This document shows, in pieces, positions 1-8,759 of a stretch of 64,000 nt of DNA. Positions within the stretch are counted from its first letter, which is position 1. Each line of letters starts with the position of its first letter. The stretch comes from Paenibacillus sp. LS1 (GTDB lineage: Bacteria > Bacillota > Bacilli > Paenibacillales > Paenibacillaceae), in NCBI RefSeq assembly GCF_026013365.1, contig NZ_JAPDOE010000002.1, positions 1,178,001-1,242,000 on the forward strand. The letters are read 5' to 3'. The notes beneath the pieces were generated by a model. It was not told the origin of the DNA. It saw nothing but the letters and a program-made list of their open reading frames with translations, and made no database searches. Position numbers and translations under genes: made by a program.

Positions 1-429
1 GTATTCATTATCTACATCATTTTCATTAGTATCTTGGGTTATCTCACCATAAACATTCGACTTCAAGAAAAGATCTATAATTTCATCAGGCTCACTCACA
101 TTCTGAGTTTTGCATCTGAAAGGTAGCTTTTTATTGCTATCCGAGATTAGATTAAATCTTAATTGACTCGCCATAGAATCAAACCATAGATAAAATATCA
201 TTCCTCTCTGATTATTCGAATGATTAATCTGATTCTGGCGGTTGGCTATGACATCCATAATAAAACCACGAAAATCAATCAAACTCACCTCATTAGACAT
301 TTCTTCTGAAATTGAAATACACCACATATTCATTTGTATTTCTTTCTGAAGTTCTGAATCTGAAGTACCTATATAGATCACATCATGAATAATTTCTTCG
401 AGGTCCTTGAAATATTGCTCTTTAGACAT
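1..429 (-). CDS. hypothetical protein, 3' end beyond window
   Basis: An open minus-strand frame runs from an ATG at 429 to the window edge with no stop, giving at least 143 residues. A ribosome site (GGGAG, 12 nt before the ATG) supports the start. The protein is acidic and polar with no membrane segment; it begins MSKEQYFKDLEEIIHDV and contains an RGFIMDVIANRQNQINHSNN stretch. I do not recognise a family. It lies 18 nt downstream of the GNAT gene in the same orientation, so the two may be co-transcribed. Composition is more AT-rich than the genes that follow, which suggests an accessory gene. Confidence 0.7.
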   Translation of the reverse strand, partial: MSKEQYFKDLEEIIHDVIYIGTSDSELQKEIQMNMWCISISEEMSNEVSLIDFRGFIMDVIANRQNQINHSNNQRGMIFYLWFDSMASQLRFNLISDSNKKLPFRCKTQNVSEPDEIIDLFLKSNVYGEITQDTNENDVDNEY

Positions 430-447
430 TTAACCAACTTGCTCCCT

Positions 448-975
448 TCATACTTCTATACCATCAACACGCACAAAAGTCTGGGACAAAATCCGGTGGC
501 TGCCAGCGATGTTGTCAATCTCAATGCTATATTCAGACTCGGTATATTCAATCTGATGTTGCTCATAATACTTTTTCCAGAATGAAACTGCTGCCGCATT
601 GTTAGCAAGCTGTTCTACTTGGAATGTGCCCTCAAATTGAGCAAAAACCAAGTCAACCGCTTGTGCTGCCAGCCCCTGTCCACGATATTTTTTGACCAAG
701 AACAGCTCTTGCACCGTATAATCCACGTCTTTCGGCACATATGGAGGTGAGCACACCAGTACGAATCCAATAACCTTCCCTTCATGCTGAATCAAAAACG
801 GATGTAATTCATCGCGTTCCAGATATAGATAGGTGTTCGTTGGATCATATGTGCCCTCTTTACGCAAATCTTCGCCCGAGAATTCGGACAGATCATATAA
901 ATACAAGTTGTACAGGTTGAGAAACAATTCCTTCTGCTCTGGCAAAATGCTTGTGATTTGTACATTCATCATCAT
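448..975 (-). CDS. GNAT family N-acetyltransferase
   Basis: A 175-residue protein with the single GNAT fold; the acetyl-CoA pyrophosphate-binding loop is visible as KKYRGQGLAAQ (around residues 97-107), preceded by the usual beta4 strand DVDYTVQELFLV. It should transfer an acetyl group from acetyl-CoA to an unknown amine. Two ATGs are possible; the one at 975 is 6 nt after AAAGGGGG, while the earlier ATG at 981 touches that ribosome site, so 975 is preferred. The next gene downstream is the unknown open frame at the window edge. Substrate cannot be told from sequence. Confidence 0.85.
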   Translation of the reverse strand: MMMNVQITSILPEQKELFLNLYNLYLYDLSEFSGEDLRKEGTYDPTNTYLYLERDELHPFLIQHEGKVIGFVLVCSPPYVPKDVDYTVQELFLVKKYRGQGLAAQAVDLVFAQFEGTFQVEQLANNAAAVSFWKKYYEQHQIEYTESEYSIEIDNIAGSHRILSQTFVRVDGIEV

Positions 976-1233
976 TGCCATCCCCCTTTGTTAATTAGTT
1001 AGTTAGTGATCTACGCACGACCTTGCCGATGTCCACAGCGCGCTTGCTGTGCCCTGTTCTCAATATATCCTTTCAACTACAGCAGATATAGGCAAAGTTT
1101 GGTTTAAACCATGAAGTAACCTTAACTGTCTTAGTGGAAATGTACATTTGTACAAAAAAAAGACTCCTACAGAGTCAGATTATTGGTCCTATCTTTATTT
1201 TTCACCATCCCTCCATCTGTATTTATCCAACAC

Positions 1234-1722
1234 TTATTGAATCAGATAATCAACTACAGGATATGAGATCACATTGCGATCTCTGTACGTTGAAATCACT
1301 GCTTCGTGACGCGTGCTAAGAATTCCGTTTTGCAACATCACCGGACGGAATCCTCGCTCCATTGCTCCGTTGTAGGTAAATAGAACACATTCCTCTGCAG
1401 CAAACCCGGCGATAATCACCAATTCAATGCCATGACTCTTCAACACCTGCTCCAGATCCGTTTGCCAGAAGGCATTGGAAGCTTCCTTGGTAACGGTGAG
1501 ATCCTTCTCAGTCACATCCACCTCGGGAATTATACGATACTCTTCCGGTTTGGCCTTCTCCATGCCCTCCACATCCTGAACGTGAACGACCACATGATCA
1601 CTTGATCGCAGCACGTTAGCCACATGGTTAATGTACTCGCAGGCATGGTCTATCGAAGTCTGGTCCATCTTTTTACGCACAATACTCTCTTGCATATCAA
1701 CAATAAGCAAACCTACTTTCAT
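1234..1722 (-). CDS. isochorismatase-family cysteine hydrolase
   Basis: A 162-residue protein of the isochorismatase-like (nicotinamidase-related) superfamily. The catalytic triad of the family is present: Asp9 in LLIVDMQ, Lys79 in TVTKEASNAF and Cys112 in AAEECVLFT. Such enzymes hydrolyse amides or enol ethers through a cysteine nucleophile. The ATG at 1722 is 7 nt after GAGGAG; an in-frame GTG 15 nt upstream overlaps that ribosome site and is less likely. The protein is short for a nicotinamidase and lacks an obvious metal site, so the substrate is unknown. It appears to be a single-gene unit. Confidence 0.85.
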   Translation of the reverse strand: MKVGLLIVDMQESIVRKKMDQTSIDHACEYINHVANVLRSSDHVVVHVQDVEGMEKAKPEEYRIIPEVDVTEKDLTVTKEASNAFWQTDLEQVLKSHGIELVIIAGFAAEECVLFTYNGAMERGFRPVMLQNGILSTRHEAVISTYRDRNVISYPVVDYLIQ

Positions 1723-1787
1723 CCCATCTCTCCTCACAAATAAATTTTGCGCCTTGTAAATTCCCTTGCTTACACGGAAAACTTAAC

Positions 1788-2498
1788 TTAATCCTTAAAT
1801 AATTCATTCAGCATCCGGTCTCGGTTCTCCAGAAAGCTACGGGTAATCTGGTAGTGATCAGTATCCTCATAGGCTACCTCTTGAATATGGCTATCGTCAA
1901 AACTTAAAATTTCCGCCCCCGGATACCCCAGCAGAATGGGTGAGTGCGTCGCAATAATGAATTGCGAAGTGCCAGACAGATCATGAAGGATACGCAATAA
2001 GGAGAGCTGTCTAGCTGGAGATAAAGCGGCTTCGGGCTCGTCGAGCAGATAGATGCCTTTGGAACTGAAGCGGTTGACGAACAGGTTGAGAAAAGATTCT
2101 CCATGGGATTGTTCATGCAATGAACGCCCTCCATAATATTGAAGCGACTCTGGCATCTCATCCACATGTGATGCAAATTGATAGAAAGATTCAGAGCGCA
2201 TGAAGAAGCCATTCGTTATTTTGGGCAGCCATGCCAGTCTTAAGTAATTCCCGAGCGAGGATTCCGAAGCATGTGTCTCATAAGCATTATTCCTGCCGCC
2301 CCCTGCGGTATTGAATCCACATTGATGAGCGATGCCTTCCAGCAGCGTAGATTTCCCAGAACCATTTTCACCTACAAAAAAAGTAATGTTATTCGTGAGC
2401 TCCAATCGTTCCAAGGACTGGATCGCGGGGATGTCAAAAGGGTATTGGTCCCGATTCTCGATCTTGGCCGACATGAGTTCTACACTTCGAAGATACAT
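1788..2498 (-). CDS. AAA/ABC-type ATPase (AbcA-like, stand-alone)
   Basis: A soluble 236-residue ATPase. Walker A is GENGSGKST at residues 43-51, a short signature SHGES lies near the middle, Walker B is YLLDEPEAALS, and a switch histidine sits in IIATHSPILL. The arrangement is that of the small SMC/RecF-like ATPases (AAA_15/AAA_21 class) rather than of a transporter subunit, and there is no adjacent permease. The ATG at 2498 is 6 nt from GGGAGG; the frame could also begin at a TTG 6 nt earlier. Its cellular role is unknown; DNA- or RNA-associated functions are typical of relatives. Confidence 0.85.
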   Translation of the reverse strand: MYLRSVELMSAKIENRDQYPFDIPAIQSLERLELTNNITFFVGENGSGKSTLLEGIAHQCGFNTAGGGRNNAYETHASESSLGNYLRLAWLPKITNGFFMRSESFYQFASHVDEMPESLQYYGGRSLHEQSHGESFLNLFVNRFSSKGIYLLDEPEAALSPARQLSLLRILHDLSGTSQFIIATHSPILLGYPGAEILSFDDSHIQEVAYEDTDHYQITRSFLENRDRMLNELFKD

Positions 2499-2586
2499 AA
2501 TCAACCTCCCACCTTTATTTTATATAAGTTCAACTAAAGAATATTTACACACCAACTTCGCACTTATCTTCCTATTCACATTCAGT

Positions 2587-2913
2587 TCACTCTGATTGGT
2601 CAAGCCACGGACGAATGATATCCTTACGGGTAATGATCTCAATCGTCTTCATGAAAAACCAGGTAAACCCGGCATAAAAACCGATATGAGGATAACGAAA
2701 AGCTGCGGGTTTATTGCCTTCATAATAGAAGTGCCCAATCCAGGATAAAGCGTAATGGATGACAGCGAGTAGCAGCGTGACTTTGATATTAACAAACAAA
2801 AAAATCCATGCCACAAAGGCCGACAAAAACGCGAAATAATGCAAAATGCGGTTGTTCCGATCCTGATGCTCCTGAAGATAATAACGCAAGTCCTTGCGCA
2901 CACGATTCAACAT
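2587..2913 (-). CDS. DUF962/Mpo1-like membrane protein
   Basis: A 108-residue membrane protein matching the DUF962 (YGL010w/Mpo1) family. It has an N-terminal RKDLRYYLQEHQDRNNRILHY, conserved histidines (HYFAF near 25, WIGHFYYEGNKPAAFRYP near 60-76) and three to four hydrophobic segments. The yeast relative is an Fe-dependent dioxygenase for 2-hydroxy fatty acids; whether bacterial members share this is not known. The ribosome site before the ATG is weak. It is separated from the glycosyltransferase operon upstream by a terminator. Confidence 0.75.
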   Translation of the reverse strand: MLNRVRKDLRYYLQEHQDRNNRILHYFAFLSAFVAWIFLFVNIKVTLLLAVIHYALSWIGHFYYEGNKPAAFRYPHIGFYAGFTWFFMKTIEIITRKDIIRPWLDQSE

Positions 2914-3011
2914 CGGTTCACGTCCATTTCACCTTGATCTGTGATCACTGCTTCTCGTTCACCCTTCTCCATCGTACCCTATAAAGGGGTGCATATGAAA
3001 CCGTTTCAACC

Positions 3012-3039
3012 AAAAAAAGAGCAAGCCATAAGCTCACTC
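3012..3039 (-). terminator. intrinsic terminator after GT2/GtrA operon
   Basis: On the minus strand an 8-bp stem with two G-U pairs (GAGTGAGC/GCTTGCTC) is followed directly by seven T residues. It lies 11 nt past the stop of the glycosyltransferase gene. Confidence 0.7.
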
Positions 3040-3049
3040 TCTCTTCAGG

Positions 3050-4063
3050 TTAATAGACAAATCTGCGCTGCGCCCAATAGCTGAACAGGAAGATGGACAC
3101 CTCGGTCAATAGCTTGGCTGCGAGTAGCGGGATAATCAGTTTTTCATTATAAAAATACAGTAAACCATAGTTTAATAGCAGTACCAGTAGGACAAGTGAG
3201 AAGTATTTGGGCAAAGACTGCCGAATCTTCGAAGTTCGTCCTGCGGAGAACACATACTTCCGATTAATCGTATAGTTGAAGATGGAGCTGCACAGCCTTG
3301 CTGCGACAACCGACAGAAACAGATTATGCGTAAAATACTGAATGACGAACAGTAATCCAAAATCAATCAGAGCAGACAGCACCGAAGATGTGCTGAACAT
3401 CAGGATCGGCATATAGATCCGGAATGAATCGACCAACGGGCGGAAATGGGAGGACTCATTGTGATCCAGATACACCGTATCTATGAACTCCTCCGTAATC
3501 TCATACCCTTCCTTGTGTGCCGTTAACAGCATGTTCATCTCGTATTCAAACCGTTCCCCCGGAATCTGGTTCAACCAGTCCAGCATGGCGTAAGGAAAAC
3601 CGCGTAGACCGGTCTGCGTGTCATATACTTTGGTACCTGTCGTGAGGGAAAAGACCGCCCGTGTGACTGTGTTGCCAAAACGACTGCGTGCTGGAATTTT
3701 ACCGCTGAAGCGACGGCTGCCGAGTACAATTCCTGGTGTCGTCTGTACGAGCAGCACTTCGAAGATACGCTTAATATCATGTGGCAGATGCTGTCCGTCA
3801 CTATCTGCGCACACCACACCGCCCTGTGGTCCGTACTCCTTAATATATTGAAAGCCCGTCTTCAACGCCCTGCCCTTACCCAGATTGACGGGATGTGTCA
3901 GGACCGTACAGCCATAGGCTTCTGCCGTTTCAAAAATTCCACGGTAACCAGGGCCGCTGCCATCATCCACAATCACAATGGGTCCAAGTTTGAATGTCTG
4001 CAGTTGCAGAACAAGATTCAGTAAACGTACATCGGGTTCATATGATGGAATTAATATCGTCAT
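3050..4063 (-). CDS. glycosyltransferase family 2 fused to GtrA membrane domain
   Basis: A 337-residue fusion. Residues 1 to about 215 are a GT-A fold family 2 glycosyltransferase, with IVIVDDGSG and the metal-binding VCADSDGQH, of the dolichol-phosphate-mannose/undecaprenyl-phosphate-glucose synthase type. Residues ~225-335 form a GtrA domain with four predicted membrane helices, ending in a basic QRRFVY tail. Such fusions load a sugar on a lipid carrier and probably help flip it for extracellular glycan decoration. The start ATG overlaps the stop of the upstream phosphodiester glycosidase by 4 bases (ATGA), which implies translational coupling. Confidence 0.9.
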   Translation of the reverse strand: MTILIPSYEPDVRLLNLVLQLQTFKLGPIVIVDDGSGPGYRGIFETAEAYGCTVLTHPVNLGKGRALKTGFQYIKEYGPQGGVVCADSDGQHLPHDIKRIFEVLLVQTTPGIVLGSRRFSGKIPARSRFGNTVTRAVFSLTTGTKVYDTQTGLRGFPYAMLDWLNQIPGERFEYEMNMLLTAHKEGYEITEEFIDTVYLDHNESSHFRPLVDSFRIYMPILMFSTSSVLSALIDFGLLFVIQYFTHNLFLSVVAARLCSSIFNYTINRKYVFSAGRTSKIRQSLPKYFSLVLLVLLLNYGLLYFYNEKLIIPLLAAKLLTEVSIFLFSYWAQRRFVY

Positions 4064-5073
4064 GATCCTTGTCCCTCCGTCAGATATAGAATGTCACTTA
4101 CGCCACGTTCCTGGTTACGCCCCAGCGGATTATTGACGACTCTGCCCATAAAATACATCGTGGATGAACCGCCGCCGTCCAGATTGTAGGCTTCAGTTGC
4201 CCCGAGGCCTTTCATGACATCAGCCAGTTCTGCCAAGGTCATGCCACGGCTGTCGTCCTGCCGTCCGTCCACCACCACGAAGACGTAATGATTCGGAGCA
4301 ATCATGCCGATCGCTGTTCTTGGATTTGCATCCTGGATGGAGCGGTTGCCGAAGTTGTTATCGATTTTCACACTGCTAAAATCACTGACGATCTCGCCAT
4401 CCTGAATCAGAATCGGTCCAAAGGATAGCGTATTGGTTGCACCTTCGGCTAGCAGTTCCGAGGAAGAAATCTCGTTCTCGTTATAAGTTTTCATAGTTCC
4501 GTCGTTGAACAGGGCAAATGCATCCCGCGTTGGGCTGTCTCGATACAATGTTCCATTGCGGATAATGACACCATCATCGCGGAATCCGTAGTAGTCACCA
4601 TTAATGGCAAAGATCGCATTGTTGGCAGCGGCAATCTCTGACGTATTCTCGGTAATGTTAGTACCAAAACTATTATCTGCCAGCGCAGTTCGCAGGCTGC
4701 TTGCATCCGTTACCTGAACATCAGCGACATAATAGGTAATCTGATCCGAGCCTGAACCAGTCTGTACCTTTTCAATACTAACTTTCATATCATCACTCGA
4801 ATAATTCCAATCATCTGATGTTGCATTCACTTCCGTCGCGGTGGTCGAAGTACTGCTGGAATCATTGTTAGTGCCAGTTGTTGCCGTTGCTGTGTTCTCA
4901 TCCGCTACAACCACCTGTACATGCCGGATCAGGTAACGGTCAGCCAGACTATACAGAATTCCACCTACCGCGAGCACGATGACAAGTGTGATGATGAGCC
5001 ATCTGCGCTTTCTTGGGGAAATCGGTCGTTTATGTGGGTCTTTCCGGGTTGGTTTCTCATAGATCTTCATCAT
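4060..5073 (-). CDS. phosphodiester glycosidase (NAGPA domain) membrane protein
   Basis: A 337-residue protein. A basic N-terminus and one membrane helix (~residues 27-45) are followed by a Ser/Thr-rich linker (~60-85) and an extracellular NAGPA/phosphodiester glycosidase domain. The family motif NLDGGGSSTMYF lies near the C-terminus, with FAINGDYYGFRDDG in the middle. Members cleave N-acetylglucosamine or other sugars from phosphodiesters, for example in cell-wall or exopolysaccharide turnover. It is the first gene of a coupled pair with the GT2/GtrA protein. Start: ATG ATG preceded by GAGGTGAG. Confidence 0.88.
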   Translation of the reverse strand: MMKIYEKPTRKDPHKRPISPRKRRWLIITLVIVLAVGGILYSLADRYLIRHVQVVVADENTATATTGTNNDSSSTSTTATEVNATSDDWNYSSDDMKVSIEKVQTGSGSDQITYYVADVQVTDASSLRTALADNSFGTNITENTSEIAAANNAIFAINGDYYGFRDDGVIIRNGTLYRDSPTRDAFALFNDGTMKTYNENEISSSELLAEGATNTLSFGPILIQDGEIVSDFSSVKIDNNFGNRSIQDANPRTAIGMIAPNHYVFVVVDGRQDDSRGMTLAELADVMKGLGATEAYNLDGGGSSTMYFMGRVVNNPLGRNQERGVSDILYLTEGQGS

Positions 5074-5148
5074 GTGAAGCTCACCTCTTCATCTAAGTTC
5101 TTAATGCCATATTAGGCCGAGTAGCTTAAATGAATCTGAAACCATATC

Positions 5149-5192
5149 AAAAAAGGTCATCCGTTTTCCTATTGAGGAAATCAGATCACCTT
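5149..5192 (-). terminator. intrinsic terminator after radical SAM gene
   Basis: The minus strand shows a long imperfect hairpin (AAGGT-ATC-G-TTTCC paired with GGAAA-C-GAT-ACCTT, loop ATA) followed by six T residues, about 95 nt beyond the stop of the radical SAM gene. Confidence 0.75.
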
Positions 5193-5286
5193 AATTTCAA
5201 TCTATACAACCCTAAAGGCCACTAATACCGTGTACATATTCGTTCAACATACATATAACATATCTTCAATAGGTCTTGCTATTCTG

Positions 5287-6243
5287 TTATACATCTGCAA
5301 ATAGAGCATCGTATGCAGGACAAGGCCGCTTTTCCAAAAATTCCGTTAACGCTGGTGGCTGTTGGGCGTAGATATCCTTCAACGACGTTCCGTTATAGAT
5401 GTTGCCAATCACGATAGGATGGCATAACTCACAGATGAGAATATCCCCGTTGCCGTGCAGGTGCAGCTGTTTCGTGCCATCCACACAATTCGAGAAATAC
5501 ACACCGGGTTGTTCACGCAAATTCAACTGTTCAGCGAACCGATCCATACAGGTAAAATAGAGCGTTGTATCTGGTTTCTTATGTTCTATCAGTTCCGTTA
5601 CAGATCGAATGAGGGACTCTCTGGATACAATCTGACTCCAATCGGTATGCGGCATCTTAATGCTGTTCTGGATCTCATGGATGCGCACACCCAGGTCATA
5701 GACCTTATCGCTAATGGCCTGCATGTTCGCTTGGTTACCTTCAAACAGTAACGTTTCCAATACCGTCTCCAGACCAGCTTCCGTACACAAACGGATATTC
5801 TGCTCCAGTCTCTCATACATGCGAGGATGCACACGGTAGTACGCAGCATAGGCCTCCGCATCCGTATAATTGAAAGAGATATGAATGTTGGACAATCCTA
5901 CATCACGCAATGCGAGAATCCGTTCTTCTGTCAGCAGACTGGCATTACTATTCAATTGCGTATCAATGCCATGTGCCGCACAGTACGTCACAATCTCCAG
6001 GCAATCCTGGTATTTCAGAGTAACTTCTCCCCCTGACAATCGCACTCTCTTGAGACGAGGAAGCTCACTAATAATACGGATGACTTCCTCACTATTGATA
6101 CATGCTCCATCATCCCGATTGTAGGCGCAGCAATAGTCGCATTTATAATTGCAGTTCGATGTCACTCCCACCTCAAGCCCTTCCAGCTCATAGACGCCGG
6201 GGGTTTCCAGTTCGAGTGATTTATATTTGTTTTTGGCTATCAA
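5287..6243 (-). CDS. radical SAM protein
   Basis: A 318-residue radical SAM enzyme. The [4Fe-4S] motif is CNYKCDYCC (residues ~33-41), followed by the SAM-binding RLSGGEVTL. Later cysteines (CMDRF, SNCVDG, CELCHP, CPAYD) suggest a partial SPASM/twitch-like C-terminal region that could hold an auxiliary cluster. The overall plan is MoaA/PqqE-like, but no molybdopterin or peptide-precursor gene lies nearby. The start is TTG at 6243, 9 nt after AGGAGG; no ATG fits. The gene is bounded by terminators on both sides, so it is probably monocistronic. The substrate is unknown. Confidence 0.85.
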   Translation of the reverse strand: MIAKNKYKSLELETPGVYELEGLEVGVTSNCNYKCDYCCAYNRDDGACINSEEVIRIISELPRLKRVRLSGGEVTLKYQDCLEIVTYCAAHGIDTQLNSNASLLTEERILALRDVGLSNIHISFNYTDAEAYAAYYRVHPRMYERLEQNIRLCTEAGLETVLETLLFEGNQANMQAISDKVYDLGVRIHEIQNSIKMPHTDWSQIVSRESLIRSVTELIEHKKPDTTLYFTCMDRFAEQLNLREQPGVYFSNCVDGTKQLHLHGNGDILICELCHPIVIGNIYNGTSLKDIYAQQPPALTEFLEKRPCPAYDALFADV

Positions 6244-6360
6244 TTCGTTGTACCTCCTGGTTCCTTCATTCTATCCACGTTTGGATAACTTGAAGATTAT
6301 AGCGGAAGGCACCCAGTTCACGATATGACATTATGTACGTTGGTTGTTAAAAACAAAAAT

Positions 6361-6391
6361 AAAACCCATTTCCTCAATGATCAGGAATGGG
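6361..6391 (-). terminator. intrinsic terminator upstream of radical SAM gene
   Basis: CCCATTTCCT and AGGAATGGG form a stem with one bulge and an 8-nt loop. On the minus strand this is followed by TTTTATTTTTG. It ends transcription of the GNAT gene 180 nt upstream. The rest of the 6244-6569 gap shows no other feature. Confidence 0.65.
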
Positions 6392-6569
6392 CCAGAGCTT
6401 GGCATGAATTAGACAATATAAAATACGATAGCTTGACCTTTTGATGCAGCAATTTAAGCTCTTTCTTACTTCTGCTTTTATTGTGTACCACTGATAAATT
6501 CAGGATTATAGGAAAATCCATGGCTCGCCAGCATGATAAATGACACACGACTTTTCAACAACACGTTCT

Positions 6570-7145
6570 TTATTTAATACGAGTATAGAAGTCTTCTTTT
6601 AAAATAGCATACATCTTCAGATCCTGAAGTTCATTTTTCACCTTCATGTATTTCCGTAAAATACCTTCGAATTGCATGCCTGCCTTCTCCATGACCTTGG
6701 CTGAGCCCATGTTCTTCACTAAACATCTGGCCTGAATTCGCTCTAACCCCACTTCGTCAAACCCAAATTGGATGATTCGTTTCACTACCTCGGTCATTAA
6801 GCCTTGATTCCAATATTGATCAGATAACACATATCCCAGCTCAACTCTCCTGTTATCGCTATCACACCCTAGATAGTTACAACTACCAATCAGCCTCTTG
6901 GTTTGTTTATCTTCAATCCCCCACGGGCCTATTAGATCTATTTCATAGCGACTCATGACAAAATCTAAAAAAGCTTTGGTGTCTTCTTTGCTCTGATGCG
7001 CGTCCCAGGTAGTGAACTCCGATACAGCAGGTACAACGCAATAACTGTACATATCATCCAGATCATCATAGGTGAGAGGTCGGAGTAATGTCCGTTCGGT
7101 TGCCAACACGGGAAATGTTTCGAAGAAACTTTCAATCGTTTTCAT
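6570..7145 (-). CDS. GNAT N-acetyltransferase, RimJ/RimL type
   Basis: A 191-residue acetyltransferase of the RimJ/RimL/YdaF class: an N-terminal TERTLLRPLTYDDLDDMYSY, the core ELGYVLSDQYWNQGLMTEVV, and the C-terminal RCLVKNMGSAKVMEKAGMQFEG typical of the group. These enzymes acetylate protein N-termini or small amines. The ATG at 7145 is preceded by GGGAGG at good spacing; an ATG 39 nt upstream has no ribosome site. The gene reads in the same direction as the PNP oxidase gene upstream, 81 nt away. Confidence 0.88.
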   Translation of the reverse strand: MKTIESFFETFPVLATERTLLRPLTYDDLDDMYSYCVVPAVSEFTTWDAHQSKEDTKAFLDFVMSRYEIDLIGPWGIEDKQTKRLIGSCNYLGCDSDNRRVELGYVLSDQYWNQGLMTEVVKRIIQFGFDEVGLERIQARCLVKNMGSAKVMEKAGMQFEGILRKYMKVKNELQDLKMYAILKEDFYTRIK

Positions 7146-7226
7146 AGATTTATCCTCCCTCAGATTGTTATGAAAAAGAAACACACAGCAGCTCGCTTCA
7201 TCTTGCCTGACTCATCTGTTCTAAAA

Positions 7227-7883
7227 TTAAGGCCACAATCTGAGTGTCTTCCACTGCCCATCTTGCTCTACATATTGGACTCGTACATGCTTGCGCTCCG
7301 AATCTCCCTGCCAAAACTCCACTTCTTGTGCATTCACAGCATATAATCTCCAATGAGGTGTAACGACACTGGGGTCACGTCTTATCTTTTCTTTCTGAGC
7401 TTCAATGGAACTATCCAGTAATTCTTCACTATCCAAAACCTCACTCTGATGGCCTGTCATAGTAACTGCTCGCGCTCCAGCTGAACGTTTGCGGAAATCA
7501 TCAGCGCCCGCTTCATCTCCCCGATCCTCGGCTATTCCCCTTATCCGAATCTGTCTTCCAAGTGAAGGCCAGTAGAATGTCAGAGCTACATGAGGATTCT
7601 CCTTCAACTGCTGTCCTTTTCTACTCTCCGAACTGGAGGCAAAATAAAACGTTTCGTCGATTACGTTTTTCAAAATCAACACCCGCGCATCAGGGTAACC
7701 ATCATGATCCACGGTCGAGATCGTCATGGCATGAGGTTCTTTCACTTCGTTCTCAACTGCCACTCTCAACCAATCCAAGAATAGCTTCCCTGGCCGCTCC
7801 GGCAACTGCCCCATATCCCACGTTGGAAATGGTTCAGATAAAGACTTCAAATGTTGTAGCAGTTCAATGGGTTGATCAGTCAT
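7227..7883 (-). CDS. pdxH: pyridoxamine 5'-phosphate oxidase family protein (PdxH-like)
   Basis: A 218-residue flavin protein. The N-terminal part (AMTISTVDHDGYPDARVLILKNV, read around 52-74) and TFYWPSLGRQIRIRG form the split-barrel FMN site. The C-terminal dimerisation region VEFWQGDSERKH and a final RLWP match pyridoxamine/pyridoxine phosphate oxidase, which oxidises PNP or PMP to pyridoxal 5'-phosphate. Start ATG is supported by GGAGG. Length fits PdxH. Other members of the family act on phenazine precursors, but no such context is seen. Confidence 0.85.
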   Translation of the reverse strand: MTDQPIELLQHLKSLSEPFPTWDMGQLPERPGKLFLDWLRVAVENEVKEPHAMTISTVDHDGYPDARVLILKNVIDETFYFASSSESRKGQQLKENPHVALTFYWPSLGRQIRIRGIAEDRGDEAGADDFRKRSAGARAVTMTGHQSEVLDSEELLDSSIEAQKEKIRRDPSVVTPHWRLYAVNAQEVEFWQGDSERKHVRVQYVEQDGQWKTLRLWP

Positions 7884-8025
7884 GCCATCGCCTCCGTCTT
7901 CTATTTAACTATCCGTTTATTTTTATCCTTTACTCTCCGCTTCCCATGTAAACAGATCATTGTCTTCTTCCAAATAAATACCCAAGATCATTCATGGTTC
8001 ACCCATTCTTGTTATAGAAAAACGA

Positions 8026-8640
8026 CTAATCTAGATGACTCAACACATTTGCGTTGCTAAGTTTCCAACCATGCCTTCCCTTTTCAATGGTATGTACACT
8101 GGTATTGTCCATGGGATAAAAACCGGACTTATTGCTCCATTCCCTATTCTCAAGCAGATAATACAGGATGTTAATCACTCCGCCGTGAGTAATTAACAGA
8201 ACATTGGACCTGACTGTTTGTTCCTCTATATCTCTAAGAAGATTCTCGAAAGATATGCTTATCCGGTTATAAAAATCTCTCGGACTTTCTCCTCCCGGAA
8301 AAGGCGAATCCATCTCAAGGGTATTGAAATAAACCCCTGGGTAGTTCACTTCAGCATCCTTATGGAGCATGCCTGCCAATTCTCCGTTATTCATCTCACG
8401 CCAATCTTTCATTAAGATAGCCTGCATGTTTAACTGTTTCTCCATTTCCCGTGTAGTCTGCACTGCACGAGGAAGATCACTGCTCATGATCGTATGTATG
8501 TTGTACTCCTCAGCATGATGATGCAAATGCTCTCCCAGTTTCTTCGATTGAATACGTCCCTGTTCCGTAAGTCCACGATCACTCCATCCGCCTCGATACC
8601 CTTCCTCATCCATCCCATGCCTTACCAGATAAATTTTCAA
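8026..8640 (-). CDS. histidine phosphatase family protein
   Basis: A 204-residue enzyme of the histidine phosphatase (phosphoglycerate mutase-like) superfamily. The phosphate-accepting histidine is in LVRHGMDEEG (RHG at residues 7-9), and the second catalytic His is in LLITHGGVIN. It probably removes phosphate from a small molecule or sugar. The start is TTG at 8640, 7 nt after AGGAGG. No operon partner is evident. Substrate is unknown. Confidence 0.85.
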   Translation of the reverse strand: MKIYLVRHGMDEEGYRGGWSDRGLTEQGRIQSKKLGEHLHHHAEEYNIHTIMSSDLPRAVQTTREMEKQLNMQAILMKDWREMNNGELAGMLHKDAEVNYPGVYFNTLEMDSPFPGGESPRDFYNRISISFENLLRDIEEQTVRSNVLLITHGGVINILYYLLENREWSNKSGFYPMDNTSVHTIEKGRHGWKLSNANVLSHLD

Positions 8641-8700
8641 GATCTCTCCTCCTTTTCACATTGAACAGGCTAACTATATATGTAACTGGTTTCGCTTGTA

Positions 8701-8742
8701 TCAAATAAACCCGACCTCAGATAGCTTCTATCCAAGATCGGG
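8701..8742 (-). terminator. intrinsic terminator after DUF2569 gene
   Basis: The minus strand reads CCCGATCT..GATA-loop-TATC..AGGTCGGG followed by TTTATTTGA, 17 nt past the stop of the membrane protein gene. Confidence 0.75.
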
Positions 8743-8759
8743 CATTTCCTGCTTACCAT

